Shown here piece by piece: positions 38,262-48,569 of a DNA stretch of 64,000 nt. How positions within the stretch are numbered: the stretch's first letter is position 1; the number at the start of each line of letters is the position of its first letter. Location: assembly GCF_004923295.1 (NCBI RefSeq), contig NZ_CP039634.1, positions 1,950,001-2,014,000 on the forward strand, in the 5' to 3' direction. The notes under the pieces are model-generated. The model searched no databases and had not been told where the DNA came from. It worked only from the letters and a program-made list of their open reading frames with translations. The position numbers and the translations under genes are program-made. This DNA comes from Azospirillum sp. TSH100. GTDB taxonomy: Bacteria > Pseudomonadota > Alphaproteobacteria > Azospirillales > Azospirillaceae.

Positions 38262-40088
38262 TCAGCTGGCTTCGGCAGCGCGCTGGTGACGCTTGCGCTC
38301 GTTCGGGTCGAGGTAACGCTTGCGCAGGCGGATCGACTTCGGCGTCACTTCCACCAGCTCGTCGTCGGAGATGTAGGACAGCGCCTTTTCCAGGGTCATC
38401 TGGATCGGCGGAGTCAGGCGGACCGCCTCGTCCTTGCTGGTGGTGCGGATGTTCGTCAGCTGCTTGCCCTTGATGACATTGACCTCAAGGTCGTTGCCGC
38501 GGGTGTGCTCGCCGATGATCATGCCCTGATAGACCGGAACGCCCGGATCGATCAGCATCGGGCCGCGGTCTTCCAGGTTCCACAGGGCGTAAGCCACCGC
38601 GGTGCCATCGCTGTTGGAGATCAGAACGCCGGTGCGGCGGGCCGCGATGGTGCCCTTGAACGGGGCATAGCCGTGGAACAGGCGGTTCATGATGCCGGTG
38701 CCGCGGGTATCCGTCAGGAACTCGCTCTGGTAACCGATCAGGCCGCGCGACGGGGCGTGGAAGACGATGCGGGTCTTGTCGCCGCCGCTCGGGCGCATCT
38801 CGATCAGGTCGGCCTTGCGCTCCGACATCTTCTGGACGACGGTGCCCGAGAACTCCTCGTCGACGTCGACGACGACTTCCTCGATCGGCTCCAGGCGCTG
38901 GCCGTTCAGCGGGTCGGTCTTGAACAGCACGCGCGGACGGCTGATCGCCAGCTCATAGCCTTCGCGGCGCATGGTCTCGATCAGGATGCCCAGCTGCAGT
39001 TCGCCGCGGCCGGCCACCTCGAAGGCGTCGCCGCCCTCGGTGTCCGTCACGCGCAGAGCGACGTTGCCTTCGGCCTCGCGCATCAGGCGGTCGCGGATCA
39101 TGCGGCTGGTGACCTTGTCGCCCTCGCGGCCGGCCAGCGGGCTGTCATTGACCGAGAAGGTCATCGCCAGGGTCGGCGGGTCGATCGGCTGGGCGGCCAG
39201 CGGCTCGGTCACTTCCGGGGCGCAGATGGTGTCGGCGACGGTGGTGTTGGTCAGGCCGGCCAGGGCGACGATGTCGCCGGCATGCGCCTCGTCCACCGGA
39301 ACGCGCTCCAGGCCGCGGAAGGCCAGCACCTTGCTGATGCGGGCGTTCTCGACCAGCTTGCCGTCGCGGCTCATCGACTTGACGGCCATGTTGACCTTGA
39401 CCGAACCGGTCAGGATGCGGCCGGTCAGGATGCGGCCCAGATACGGGTTCGCTTCCAGCGTGGTCGCCAGCATGCTGAAGGGCAGGTTTTCCTCGACCTT
39501 CGGGGCCGGGACATGGTCGCGGATCAGCTCGAACAGCGGGGTCAGCGTCTCGCGGGCGCCGTTCTCCAGGTCCGTGGTCGCCCAGCCGTTGCGGCCCGAG
39601 GCGAACAGGGTCGGGAAGTCCAGCTGCTCGTTCGACGCGTCGAGCGAGGCGAACAGGTCGAACACCTCGTCATGCACCTCGTGCGGACGGCCGTCGGGAC
39701 GGTCCACCTTGTTGATGACGACGATCGGGCGCAGGCCGAGCTTCAGGGCCTTGCCCAGCACGAACTTGGTCTGCGGCAGCGGGCCTTCGGCTGCGTCGCA
39801 GAGCAGTACGACGCCGTCGACCATGGAGAGGATGCGCTCCACCTCGCCGCCGAAATCGGCGTGGCCGGGGGTGTCGACGATGTTGATGCGCAGGTCGTTC
39901 CACAGGACCGACGTGCACTTGGCCAGGATGGTGATGCCGCGCTCGCGCTCCAGGTCGTTGGAGTCCATGGCGCGTTCGGCGACCTGCTGGTTCTCGCGGA
40001 ACGAACCGGCCTGCTTGAGGAGTTGGTCGACCAGCGTGGTCTTGCCATGGTCGACGTGGGCGATGATGGCGACGTTACGGAGATTCAT
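38262..40088 (-). CDS. typA: Ribosome-associated GTPase TypA/BipA
   Basis: A 608-residue translational GTPase of the TypA/BipA family, assisting ribosome assembly and stress adaptation. The P-loop AHVDHGKTT is at residues 10-18, followed by switch [26 protein letters not shown] and the base-recognition NKVD. Domains II, III and V (EF-G-like) and the BipA-specific C-terminal domain are complete (GYAPFKGTI...[16 protein letters not shown]). The ATG at 40088 gives the family's usual length; the longer frame to 40142 is not conserved. Confidence 0.97.
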   Translation of the reverse strand: MNLRNVAIIAHVDHGKTTLVDQLLKQAGSFRENQQVAERAMDSNDLERERGITILAKCTSVLWNDLRINIVDTPGHADFGGEVERILSMVDGVVLLCDAAEGPLPQTKFVLGKALKLGLRPIVVINKVDRPDGRPHEVHDEVFDLFASLDASNEQLDFPTLFASGRNGWATTDLENGARETLTPLFELIRDHVPAPKVEENLPFSMLATTLEANPYLGRILTGRILTGSVKVNMAVKSMSRDGKLVENARISKVLAFRGLERVPVDEAHAGDIVALAGLTNTTVADTICAPEVTEPLAAQPIDPPTLAMTFSVNDSPLAGREGDKVTSRMIRDRLMREAEGNVALRVTDTEGGDAFEVAGRGELQLGILIETMRREGYELAISRPRVLFKTDPLNGQRLEPIEEVVVDVDEEFSGTVVQKMSERKADLIEMRPSGGDKTRIVFHAPSRGLIGYQSEFLTDTRGTGIMNRLFHGYAPFKGTIAARRTGVLISNSDGTAVAYALWNLEDRGPMLIDPGVPVYQGMIIGEHTRGNDLEVNVIKGKQLTNIRTTSKDEAVRLTPPIQMTLEKALSYISDDELVEVTPKSIRLRKRYLDPNERKRHQRAAEAS

Positions 40089-40302
40089 GGAGCCTTCGAT
40101 CTCGCAAGGGCACCCCCGACACGCAGCAGCGTCATGCCACAAACAACAAAAAGGCCCGCCGAAAGAAATCGGTGGGCGCTGTCGGGGAAACTGTTGCGGC
40201 GCAATATATGGATCCGCGGCAAAAACGCAAGCGTTGTACCCTTTGGTCTAGGGCGAATTTCCGGGATGGAGCCATGCGTCAATGGACCCTACATTGGGGA
40301 CG

Positions 40303-42309
40303 ATGATCCGCTTCGCTTCCGCTTCCTGCCGCCGGGCGACCGCCGCAACGAGGATTGCAGCCGCGCTGCTCAAGGCTCCCATCGTGGCACCGCTGGTCGC
40401 CACCCTGCTGCTGCTGGGGCCGGCGGGTGCTGGCCGTGCCCAGGATTCGCCCCCCGACAGCGTTCCCGGCGCTGTGCCAGCGGTCCCCCCGCCGGAAGGC
40501 ACGCCGCCGGATGAGGAGGTGCGGCCTGCCGGCATCACCTATGAAGTGGACATCACCGGCGTCGAGGATGAGGCCCTGCGCGGCACGCTGCGCGACGCCT
40601 CTACCCTGGTGGAATTGAAGGACGACCATCCGCCCTCGCTGATCGGGTTGGAAAGGCGGGCCGACAGCGACCGTGACCGCCTGCAGACGGCACTGCGCTC
40701 CGCTGGCTACTACGATGCGAAGCTGGACATCCGTATCGAGGAACCGGCGGCAACCGGCACGCTGCCCGCCGGGGGGAAGGCGCCGCCGGTCAAGGTGACC
40801 GTGGCGGTGACGCCGGGGCCGCTCTACCACATCAAGACGGTGACGGTGCGCGGCGCCAACGGCTCGACTTTGCCGAAGGATGTCACGACCGACGATCTCG
40901 GCCTCGTCGCCGGCGCGCCCGCCGTGGCGCAGAAGGTGCTGGATGCCGAATCGGAGCTGGTCGGCCGGCTGAGCAAGCGGGGCTATGCCTTCGCCAAGGC
41001 GTCCGACCGCGAGGTGGTGGTCGACCATTCCGACCGGACGATGGATGTCGCCTACACAGTCGACCCCGGACCGCTTACGCGCTATGGCGCCACCCGCATC
41101 GAGGGGCTGGAGACGGTCGATGAGGATCTGGTGCGCGGCCGCCTTGCCTGGAAGGAGGGGCAGGTCTTCGATCCGGCCGCCACCGACAAGGCGCGCCAGG
41201 ACATCGCCGCCCTCCAGGTCTTCGACACCGTCCGGGTGCGGATGGCCGACGAGCCGGGACCAGACGGCGTCACGCCGGTGATTGTCTCGGTCGGCGAGCG
41301 CAAGCGCCGCTTCATCGGCGGCGGCGTCACCTATTCGACCCAGGACGGGCTGGGCGCCAATGCCTATTGGGGCCACCGCAACCTGTTCGGCGGGGCGGAG
41401 CAGTTGCGCGTCGGCGTCGATGTCGGGCGTGTCGCCGGTTCGTCGGGCGGTACGTCGAGCAAGAGCAACGACCTGCCGGACCTGCGCTTCAGCGTCAATT
41501 TCCGCAAGCCCGATTTCCTGGCGGTGAAGCAGTCGCTGTTGGTCAATTTCGCCGTGGTCAACGACCAGCCGCCGGCCTACAGCCGCGTGGCGTCGGAACT
41601 GACGGTGAAGCTGGAACGACCATTGACCGACCAGCTGACCGTCAGCTACGGCCTGACCGGCGAGCGCGGGCGGGTGCGGACGGAGGACACCACCTACCAG
41701 ACCTCCTTCATCGGCGTGCCGCTGGGCGCGGCCTGGAACGGCACCGACAATCTGCTGAACCCGACCTCCGGCCAGCGGGCGTCGTTGCAGGTGACGCCCT
41801 GGTTCCCGGTCGGCGGCGACACCAAGTCGCCCTTCACGTCGGTGCTGCTCAACGGCTCCACCTATTACGATCTCGGCACCGACGGGCGCTATGTCGCCGC
41901 GGCGCGGATCGGACTGGGCAGCATCCTCGGCACCTCGCTGGCCGACATCCCGCCGGATCACCGCTTCTATGCCGGCGGCGGCGGGTCGGTGCGCGGCTAT
42001 GGCTTTCAGAAGGCGGGACCGCGCGACCGCTATGACGATCCGGTCGGCGGCCGGTCGCTGTTCGAGATCGGGGCGGAACTGCGCATCAAGGTGACGGAGA
42101 GCATCGGTGTCGTGCCCTTCGTCGATGCCGGCACGGTCTATGACAAGGCCTATCCCGACTTCAGCGAACCCTTGCGCGTCGGCGCCGGGCTGGGGCTGCG
42201 CTACTACACCGACTTCGGCCCGCTGCGTGTCGACGTCGGTGTTCCGCTGAATCCCGCCAGCGGAGATGCGCGCTGGCAACTGTATCTCAGCCTGGGGCAG
42301 GCGTTCTGA
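40303..42309 (+). CDS. tamA: Outer-membrane translocation assembly factor TamA (Omp85 family)
   Basis: A 668-residue Omp85 protein. A signal peptide (cleaved near GAGRA-QDS) precedes three POTRA domains (about 70-310), then a 16-strand barrel with the family motif in RFYAGGGGSVRGYGF and a C-terminal LYLSLGQAF strand. With TamB it forms the TAM complex, which inserts autotransporters and other outer-membrane proteins and is linked to phospholipid transport. The ATG at 40303 with GGGGA just upstream is preferred over 40282. tamB follows after 31 nt in the same direction. Confidence 0.94.
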   Translation: MIRFASASCRRATAATRIAAALLKAPIVAPLVATLLLLGPAGAGRAQDSPPDSVPGAVPAVPPPEGTPPDEEVRPAGITYEVDITGVEDEALRGTLRDASTLVELKDDHPPSLIGLERRADSDRDRLQTALRSAGYYDAKLDIRIEEPAATGTLPAGGKAPPVKVTVAVTPGPLYHIKTVTVRGANGSTLPKDVTTDDLGLVAGAPAVAQKVLDAESELVGRLSKRGYAFAKASDREVVVDHSDRTMDVAYTVDPGPLTRYGATRIEGLETVDEDLVRGRLAWKEGQVFDPAATDKARQDIAALQVFDTVRVRMADEPGPDGVTPVIVSVGERKRRFIGGGVTYSTQDGLGANAYWGHRNLFGGAEQLRVGVDVGRVAGSSGGTSSKSNDLPDLRFSVNFRKPDFLAVKQSLLVNFAVVNDQPPAYSRVASELTVKLERPLTDQLTVSYGLTGERGRVRTEDTTYQTSFIGVPLGAAWNGTDNLLNPTSGQRASLQVTPWFPVGGDTKSPFTSVLLNGSTYYDLGTDGRYVAAARIGLGSILGTSLADIPPDHRFYAGGGGSVRGYGFQKAGPRDRYDDPVGGRSLFEIGAELRIKVTESIGVVPFVDAGTVYDKAYPDFSEPLRVGAGLGLRYYTDFGPLRVDVGVPLNPASGDARWQLYLSLGQAF

Positions 42310-42340
42310 TGGCGCAATTTCGTCCCAATCCTTCGGGACG

Positions 42341-45300
42341 ATGACCGTCTATTGCGGTTGGGACACGGGGTGGCTGGTGAAAGGGCATGGTGTGACGGCG
42401 GTTCGCTTCCTTCTGGTCGGTCTGACGATCCTTGCCGGCCTGTTGGCCGGCCCACAGCCCGTTCGGGCCTTCTCGCTGTTCTCCGGCGACACCGCCCGCG
42501 AGTGGCTGATCGAGAAGATCGAGGGCGCTGTCGAATCGCCGGACATGCACCTGAAGCTGGGTGCGATCGACGGCAGCATCCCCACCGACTTCACCATCGC
42601 CACGGTCACTCTGGCCGACAGCCGGGGAGTCTGGCTGACGATCGACCGGCTGCATGTGGTGCTGTCGCCCTCCGCCCTGTTCCTCCGCAGCGCCCAGATC
42701 GACGCGCTGGAGGCGGCCTCCGTCATGGTAACCCGCGCGCCGGTGAGCACCCAGCCCGCCGTGCCGTCCGACCCCAACGCCCCGCTGTTGCCCAGCCTGC
42801 CGGTCGACATCGACCTGAAGAAGCTTGTGGTGGAGCGGCTGGAACTGGCTCCGGCGTTGCTTGGTGAGCAGGCAGTGCTGCGCATCGCCGGCGCCATGAT
42901 GCTGGAGCACAGCGGTGGGGCGGTGAACGCCAATCTGTCGGTGGCGCGCATCGATGACAAGCCCGGCAAGGCTGATCTGGTCGCCGCCTTCGATCCTGGC
43001 AAGAACACGCTGAATCTGTCGGTCAACGCATCGGAGCCGGCTGGCGGTGTCATTGCACGCGCGTTGGCGATGCCTGGCCTGCCGCCGATCGAACTGGCGT
43101 TGAAGGGCGACGGCACGCTTGACGGCTGGACCGGCAAGCTGACCGCTATGGCCGGCGAGACAGCCTCGCCCACCGGCACGCTGAATGCCGACGCCACCAT
43201 CAGGAAAGGGCCGGAGGGGCATGCGCTGACGCTTACTGCCGGTGGCAACTTCGCGCCGCTGATCGCCGGGCTGGCCGGAGATACGGTGACGCCGCTGATA
43301 GGCTCCAGCCCGACGCTGAACGCGACCCTGTTGCGGACGCCGGCGGGTGCCATCAGCCTGCGCCCGTTGGCGCTGACCTTCGCCGCCGCCAATGCGACGC
43401 TGAACGGCGACGTTGCCGCCGATTACAAGAGCCTGAACCTGCGCTGGAGCTTGCATGCCGGTCCGGACTCCACTTTGCACCCGCTGGTGCCGCTGTCCTG
43501 GCGCGAGGGGGTGGTCGAGGGCTCTGCCGAGGGGGCGCTGAACGCGCTGAACGTCGCGGTGAATGCCACTCTGCGGGACCTTGCCTCCGATGATCCGGCG
43601 CTGTCCCGTCTGACCGGGCCGGAGACAACGCTTGTCGCCAAGGCGCAGGTCGATACCGGCAGCGGCCGGATTGGGCTGGAGACCTTGGCGTTGACCGCCG
43701 CAGCCGCAAAAGCAGAGGCGAAGGGAACCGTCGGTGGCTGGGGCCAGACTGCCGATCTGACGCTGAGCGCCAATGCCGACGACCTTGCGCCTCTGTCGGG
43801 CCTCGCCGTCCGGCCGCTGGCGGGGGCGGTGGCGTTGAACGGGCCGGTGAAGCGCGGTGCCGACGGTCTGCTGACCGCCGATCTGACCGGCAGCCTCGAC
43901 CGCCTGTCCACCGGCACACCGGCCGACGCGGTGCTGGGCGACAGGGCGACGCTGGCGCTGGCCGCCAGGATGGAGCCGGACGGCGCCATGCGGCTGACCG
44001 GCCTGACGGTCGATGGCCGCAACGGCAAGCTGACCGGCACTGCGGCTCTCGTGGACAACAAGGTCGATGCCCATACCACCCTGACCCTGGCCAAGCTGGA
44101 GCCCCTGGGCGGCGCGCTCGGCACGCCGATGGAGGGGGCGGCGACACTGGAGGCGACCGCGCGCGGACCGCTCGACGCCATCGAGGCGCAGGCGACACTG
44201 AACGCCCGCGATCTGGTGGTGCAAGGCCGCCGGCTGGGCGCTGCGGAAGTGAAGGCAACCGCCGCAGGGCTGCCGGCGACGCCGAACGGCACGGTTTCGG
44301 CGCGGACCAACCTGGACAGAACGCCGCTGTCAGTGGACGCGCGCTATGCGTTGCGTGAGCAGACGCTGCGGCTGGATGAACTGACCGTCGCCAACGGTAC
44401 CAACCGCATCACCGGACAGGCGCAGGTGGCGCTAGACACGCTGCTCGCCACCGGGCGGCTGGAGGGCAAGTTGCCCAACCTGAACGGCCTGTCGGAACTG
44501 GCGGGGATGCCGCTCGCCGGCGGGGCGAGCTTCACCCTGGTGCTGGACAACAAGGGCGGCAGGCAGGCGGCCAACCTGACCGCCGACGCCGGCAACCTGC
44601 GGGTGGATGGCCAAGGCGGACTGCTGCTGACCGCTCGCCGCCTGACCGTGAAGGCCGATGTCGCCGACGCGCTCGGCATCCCCAGCGGCAAGGCGCGGGT
44701 GGAGATGACCGACGGCAATGCTGCCGGCACCGACCTGCGCAGCGTCACCGCGTCGGTCGACGGGTCGCTGGCGAAGGCCAGCTTCCAGGCCAATGCCGCC
44801 GGAGCGGGCACCCAGCCGGTCGCGCTGGACCTTGCCGGCAATCTGGCACGGGACGGGCAGGCGATGCGCATCCGGCTCGACCGCCTGCAGGCGCGCTATG
44901 CCGGGGAGGATCTGCGCAGCACGGCGCCAGCCACCATCCTGCTGGCGGACCGCCGCTATGAAGTGAAGGAACTGCGGTTGTCCTCGGGCAATGCCCGGCT
45001 GGCCGCCGACCTTGGCTTGAACGGAGACCGGCTGAGCGGCGAACTGACCATCGACCGGCTGCCGTTGGCGCTGGCGAAGCTGGCCAGCCCGACGCTGGCG
45101 CTGGACGGCGTTGCCAATGCGCGGGCGTCGCTCGGTGGGACGCTGCGCAACCCTCGTGCCGATGCCACCCTGCGGATCAGCGGACTGAAGGCGCAGCAAA
45201 CCACCCAGGCCGGACTGCCGGGCATCGATGCGACGCTTGACGCGCAATGGCGCGATCGCCGGCTGGGGCTGAACGGCCGGATCGCCATGCCGAAGAATGC

Positions 45301-46720
45301 CGGCACGCTGACCGCCACCGCCGCCCTGCCTCTGGTGATGGACCCCGACAGCTATGCCGTCAGCGTTCCGCCCAGGGGTGCGATCGAGGCGGCTGTGAAC
45401 GGCACGGTGGACTTGTCGCTGGCGAACGATTTGCTGTCCGCGTCGGGCGACCGGGCGCGGGGGGCGCTACGGCTCGACGTCCGGGTTGGCGGGACGGTGG
45501 AGAAGCCGTCGCTCGGCGGATCGGTGGTTCTCGCGAATGGTCGCTACGAGAACCGCGCCTCGGGTGCCGTCATAACCAACATCGAAGCGCGGCTGGTCGG
45601 CGACGGCGATGTCTTCACCATCCAGAGCTTCCGTGGACGAACCCGCAACGGCGGTGCGATCAGCGCCAGCGGTGTCATCCGTCCAGGTGCGCCCGCCGAC
45701 CGGCAACTTGACATCGCGCTCCAGGCGGATAATGCCCGGCTGGTGGAGATCGATCTGGTGACGGCCGAGATCGGCGCGAACCTGACCCTGACCGGCGGCT
45801 TCGCGAACGCGCGGCTCGCCGGGCCGGTCGACATCCGCCGCGCCGAGATCCAGGTTCCCGACCGCATGCCGGCCAACGTGGTCGATCTGAAGGTGACGGA
45901 GGTCGGCAAGGGCCGCCGCGCCCGCGGGACGACACAGGTTTCCACCGCCGGCGGCACCCGCCGCGTGCCGCAGCCGGCGGAGGCTCGACCGGTGGCAACC
46001 ACCTTCGTGCTGGCGTTGGACATGACGGTGAACGCACCGAACCAGATCTTCGTGCGTGGCCGCGGGTTGGACGCGGAGCTTGCCGGCAACTTGCGGGTCA
46101 AGGGCACCGCCGCGGCACCGGAGGTAACAGGCCGTTTCAGCATCCTGAAAGGCAGTCTGAACCTGCTGGCGAAGAACTTCGAGTTCAAGCGCGGCGTCTT
46201 CGACTTCGACGGCACCCAGCCGATCGACCCGCGGCTCGACCTGCTGGCAGAGGCGACGGCCAACGGCGTCACCGCCGACGTGGTGGTCAGCGGCACCGCC
46301 CGCCAGCCGAAGATCGAACTGACGTCTCCGCAAGGGCTGCCGCAGGACGAGGTTCTGGCAGGCGTGCTGTTCGGCAAGTCGGTTGGCGACCTGAGCGCGG
46401 CCGAGGCGGTGCAGCTTGCGCAGTCGGCGGCGGCGCTGGCCGGCGTCGGCGGCGGGGGCGGTGGCATCCTCGACAAGGTGCGCCGTGGCCTGGGCGTCGA
46501 CCGTCTGGACTTTACCCAGGGCGAGAACGGCAAGGGCGGCGCGGTCCAGGCAGGCCGCTATGTCAGCGACCGTGTCTATGTCGGCGTCGAACAGGGCATC
46601 GGTGCCAACCAGAGTCGTGCCAAGGTCGAGGTCGACATCACCAAGAACCTGAAAGGCACGGCATCGGTCGGCGCCAATTCGGAAACGAAGTTCGGGGTGG
46701 TGTACGAGAAGGATTATTGA
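42341..46720 (+). CDS. tamB: Translocation and assembly module protein TamB
   Basis: A 1459-residue inner-membrane-anchored AsmA-like protein. An N-terminal signal anchor (VRFLLVGLTILAGLLAG) is followed by about 1100 residues of repetitive beta-strand pattern forming a hydrophobic groove across the periplasm. The C-terminal DUF490/TamB domain carries GTAAAPEVTGRFSILKG, FEFKRGVFDFDGTQPIDPRL and GLPQDEVLAGVLFGKS. It partners TamA, encoded just upstream. The start at 42341 (GGGACGATG) is chosen by analogy with the tamA start; GTG codons up to 16 residues downstream are alternatives. A Gly-rich tract (GVGGGGGGIL) near residue 1390 is unremarkable for the family. Confidence 0.93.
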   Translation: MTVYCGWDTGWLVKGHGVTAVRFLLVGLTILAGLLAGPQPVRAFSLFSGDTAREWLIEKIEGAVESPDMHLKLGAIDGSIPTDFTIATVTLADSRGVWLTIDRLHVVLSPSALFLRSAQIDALEAASVMVTRAPVSTQPAVPSDPNAPLLPSLPVDIDLKKLVVERLELAPALLGEQAVLRIAGAMMLEHSGGAVNANLSVARIDDKPGKADLVAAFDPGKNTLNLSVNASEPAGGVIARALAMPGLPPIELALKGDGTLDGWTGKLTAMAGETASPTGTLNADATIRKGPEGHALTLTAGGNFAPLIAGLAGDTVTPLIGSSPTLNATLLRTPAGAISLRPLALTFAAANATLNGDVAADYKSLNLRWSLHAGPDSTLHPLVPLSWREGVVEGSAEGALNALNVAVNATLRDLASDDPALSRLTGPETTLVAKAQVDTGSGRIGLETLALTAAAAKAEAKGTVGGWGQTADLTLSANADDLAPLSGLAVRPLAGAVALNGPVKRGADGLLTADLTGSLDRLSTGTPADAVLGDRATLALAARMEPDGAMRLTGLTVDGRNGKLTGTAALVDNKVDAHTTLTLAKLEPLGGALGTPMEGAATLEATARGPLDAIEAQATLNARDLVVQGRRLGAAEVKATAAGLPATPNGTVSARTNLDRTPLSVDARYALREQTLRLDELTVANGTNRITGQAQVALDTLLATGRLEGKLPNLNGLSELAGMPLAGGASFTLVLDNKGGRQAANLTADAGNLRVDGQGGLLLTARRLTVKADVADALGIPSGKARVEMTDGNAAGTDLRSVTASVDGSLAKASFQANAAGAGTQPVALDLAGNLARDGQAMRIRLDRLQARYAGEDLRSTAPATILLADRRYEVKELRLSSGNARLAADLGLNGDRLSGELTIDRLPLALAKLASPTLALDGVANARASLGGTLRNPRADATLRISGLKAQQTTQAGLPGIDATLDAQWRDRRLGLNGRIAMPKNAGTLTATAALPLVMDPDSYAVSVPPRGAIEAAVNGTVDLSLANDLLSASGDRARGALRLDVRVGGTVEKPSLGGSVVLANGRYENRASGAVITNIEARLVGDGDVFTIQSFRGRTRNGGAISASGVIRPGAPADRQLDIALQADNARLVEIDLVTAEIGANLTLTGGFANARLAGPVDIRRAEIQVPDRMPANVVDLKVTEVGKGRRARGTTQVSTAGGTRRVPQPAEARPVATTFVLALDMTVNAPNQIFVRGRGLDAELAGNLRVKGTAAAPEVTGRFSILKGSLNLLAKNFEFKRGVFDFDGTQPIDPRLDLLAEATANGVTADVVVSGTARQPKIELTSPQGLPQDEVLAGVLFGKSVGDLSAAEAVQLAQSAAALAGVGGGGGGILDKVRRGLGVDRLDFTQGENGKGGAVQAGRYVSDRVYVGVEQGIGANQSRAKVEVDITKNLKGTASVGANSETKFGVVYEKDY

Positions 46721-46738
46721 GGATCGGTGGGGGCTAGC

Positions 46739-47596
46739 TCACCACCCCACCACGATCCGGGCATGCGACGGCACCGGCACGATGCCGTCCACCGCCTGTG
46801 CCTCGAAGCGCCGGGCAATGTCCGCTTCCAATGCCAGGCGCCGGTCCGCACTCAATCCGCCCAGCCTGTGACCGAAGCTCATGTCGAGCGCGGCGCGCCA
46901 GAAGGGCTGGCCGGCCGGAGCCTTGCGGACCGGGGTCAGCTCGATCTCCGAGCTTTCCACAAAGCCGGCGGAGCGCATCAGGTCCGACAGCAGGCCCGGT
47001 GTTGCGAAGCGGAAAAGCGGATCGAGGCTGCCGTCTTCGCCGAGATGGTCGGCAACCGCGTCGCCGATCTCCGAGAACAGGCCGTTGCCGGCGCGCGGCC
47101 CCCACACCATGAAAGCGGCCTTGCCGCCCGGGCGCAGGATGCGGCGCACCTCGCGCAGCGCGGAATCCACCGCCGGTACGAACATGATGCCGAATCGGCA
47201 GGTCACCCCGTCGAAGGTAGCGTCGGCAAAGGGCAGGGCGGTCATGTCGGCGGCGGTGAAGGCGGGCGCCGGACCCTCCACGCTGCGGGCACGGCGGACG
47301 GCGCCTGCCATCATGCCGGGGACCAGGTCGCTGCCCACCACCAGCCCGTCCGGCCCGGCCCGCCGCGCGGCGCTCAAGGCCGGCTCCCCCGCGCCCGATG
47401 CGAGGTCCAGCAACCTCTGCCCCTCCGTCAGGCCGGCGGCATCGAGCAGCGGGCGGTTCAGCTTGTCGGCCAGATCGGCCATCGGATCGGCCCAGCGGTC
47501 CCAGGCGTCGGCACTGGCGGCCCAGCGGTCGCGCTCGCGGCTGGCATCCGGTGTGGCATCGGGCTGCGAGGTGTCGGGAAGGTTGGTTGCGCTCAA
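46739..47596 (-). CDS. Class I SAM-dependent methyltransferase
   Basis: A 285-residue Rossmann-fold methyltransferase of the UbiE/Methyltransf_11 group. Motif I is LLDLASGAGEPALSAA, motif II region TALPFADATFDGVTCRFGIMF, and REVRRILRPGGKAAFMVWG follows. The substrate is not deducible. The start is TTG at 47596, overlapping the stop of the upstream gene as TTGA, with GAGG 8 nt before it; no upstream in-frame ATG is available and downstream ATGs would remove conserved sequence. Confidence 0.88.
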   Translation of the reverse strand: MSATNLPDTSQPDATPDASRERDRWAASADAWDRWADPMADLADKLNRPLLDAAGLTEGQRLLDLASGAGEPALSAARRAGPDGLVVGSDLVPGMMAGAVRRARSVEGPAPAFTAADMTALPFADATFDGVTCRFGIMFVPAVDSALREVRRILRPGGKAAFMVWGPRAGNGLFSEIGDAVADHLGEDGSLDPLFRFATPGLLSDLMRSAGFVESSEIELTPVRKAPAGQPFWRAALDMSFGHRLGGLSADRRLALEADIARRFEAQAVDGIVPVPSHARIVVGW

Positions 47597-47904
47597 TGGA
47601 GAAGCCTCGCCGTGCCGGCCACGCGCTGGACCGTGTCGGCGTCGCTCAACCGTTCGCCCAGCGCCGACAACTCGTCGGACAGCTTCCGGTTGGCGTCGGT
47701 CAATTGTTGGATGCGGGTCTGCGCCGCCTGCTGCTGCTGGGACAGGGTCGCCATCGTCTCCGTCAGCTTGCGAATTTGCTGGGACTGGCGGGCCGCCGCC
47801 TCGTTCTGGCTGCGGCGGATCGATCCGACGGCCACCAGCACGACAAGGCTGATGGTCACGCCGGCCGCAATGGCGACGATGCTGATCCCTGTGAACCAGT
47901 CCAT
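47593..47904 (-). CDS. Membrane-anchored coiled-coil protein
   Basis: A 103-residue protein with one N-terminal transmembrane helix (GISIVAIAAGVTISLVVLVAV) followed by a Gln-rich coiled coil (about 35-95; QIRKLTETMATLSQQQQAAQ, then TRIQQLTDANRKLSDELSAL). It should be anchored in the inner membrane with the coil in the cytoplasm or periplasm. Its stop overlaps the methyltransferase start, so the two are translationally coupled. No family function is known to me. Confidence 0.7.
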   Translation of the reverse strand: MDWFTGISIVAIAAGVTISLVVLVAVGSIRRSQNEAAARQSQQIRKLTETMATLSQQQQAAQTRIQQLTDANRKLSDELSALGERLSDADTVQRVAGTARLLH

Positions 47905-48032
47905 GGGCGGAAAGCTTCCGCCCATTTCACCTATTGGTCAAGCAGCCTGACAATCCATCGGTGCAACCGACCCGGTGCCAAGATCGGCACAGGGGGTCCT
48001 ATTATCAGTAAATGGATTGGGCGAGAGGTGGG

Positions 48033-48368
48033 TCAGCCGACCGACCCGCTGACCGGACGCTCGGCCTTCATGCGAAGTTCCTTCAGATGGTCACCGAAGG
48101 CACGCAGGACCGGCATGATCCGCTGCGTCTGATCGGTGGTGACGTGGGCGTCCGTCTTCAGAACGATGGTCGGCGCCTCCGCCATGAGGCGCTTGGCGCG
48201 CATCGGACCGACCTTGTCGTCGAGGAACATGGCCATGCCCATCAGAATGCCCAGCGTCACGTCGTCCGGAGCCTTGGGCAGGGCCAGAACGTCATGAAGC
48301 TCGTTCAGCAGCGTGTAGGCGACGATGGAGGTGCGTTCGATGGTGTCGACGTCGGCGGCCATGGGCAT
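48033..48368 (-). CDS. Small protein of unknown function
   Basis: A 111-residue, mostly helical cytoplasmic protein (TSIVAYTLLNELHDVLAL...TLGILMGMAMFLDDKVGPMRAKRLMAEAP). A GAGGA lies about 10 nt before the ATG at 48368; an ATG at 48362 is equally possible. It lies between the lytic transglycosylase and the coiled-coil gene on the same strand, with gaps of about 200 and 130 nt, so it may be transcribed alone. No domain is recognised. Confidence 0.6.
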   Translation of the reverse strand: MPMAADVDTIERTSIVAYTLLNELHDVLALPKAPDDVTLGILMGMAMFLDDKVGPMRAKRLMAEAPTIVLKTDAHVTTDQTQRIMPVLRAFGDHLKELRMKAERPVSGSVG

Positions 48369-48523
48369 CGGGCAGGTCCTCGGGAAACGTTCGGATGAAA
48401 CGTTGCAGGTGAGACGCTGGCGGGTGACGCGGGAAGGCGTCCCGTGGGTCGCCAGCGCTTGCGAAATCCGTCGTGCCCCGAGGGTAATCGTCAGTTTATA
48501 ACCAAAGTGTTAACCAAACGCCA

Positions 48524-48556
48524 CCCGAGTCGCCCGAGTCGCATTTTCCCGAGTCG
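48524..48556. repeat. Three copies of a 9-nt repeat downstream of the transglycosylase
   Basis: CCCGAGTCG occurs at 48524-48532, 48533-48541 and 48548-48556, the first two in direct tandem. It lies 14 nt beyond the stop codon of the lytic transglycosylase. No function is apparent; it may be a slippage product. Confidence 0.6.
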
Positions 48557-48569
48557 CAATCTTCCGTTC

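Noticed and set aside
38286..40514. A 742-codon plus-strand open frame opposite typA
   Set aside because: Low-complexity Asp/Gln/His-rich translation with no ribosome site; the opposite strand encodes a full TypA.
48414..48458. Imperfect hairpin between the 111-residue gene and the transglycosylase
   Set aside because: The 9-nt arms are far apart with a 27-nt loop and lack a T-tract on either strand.
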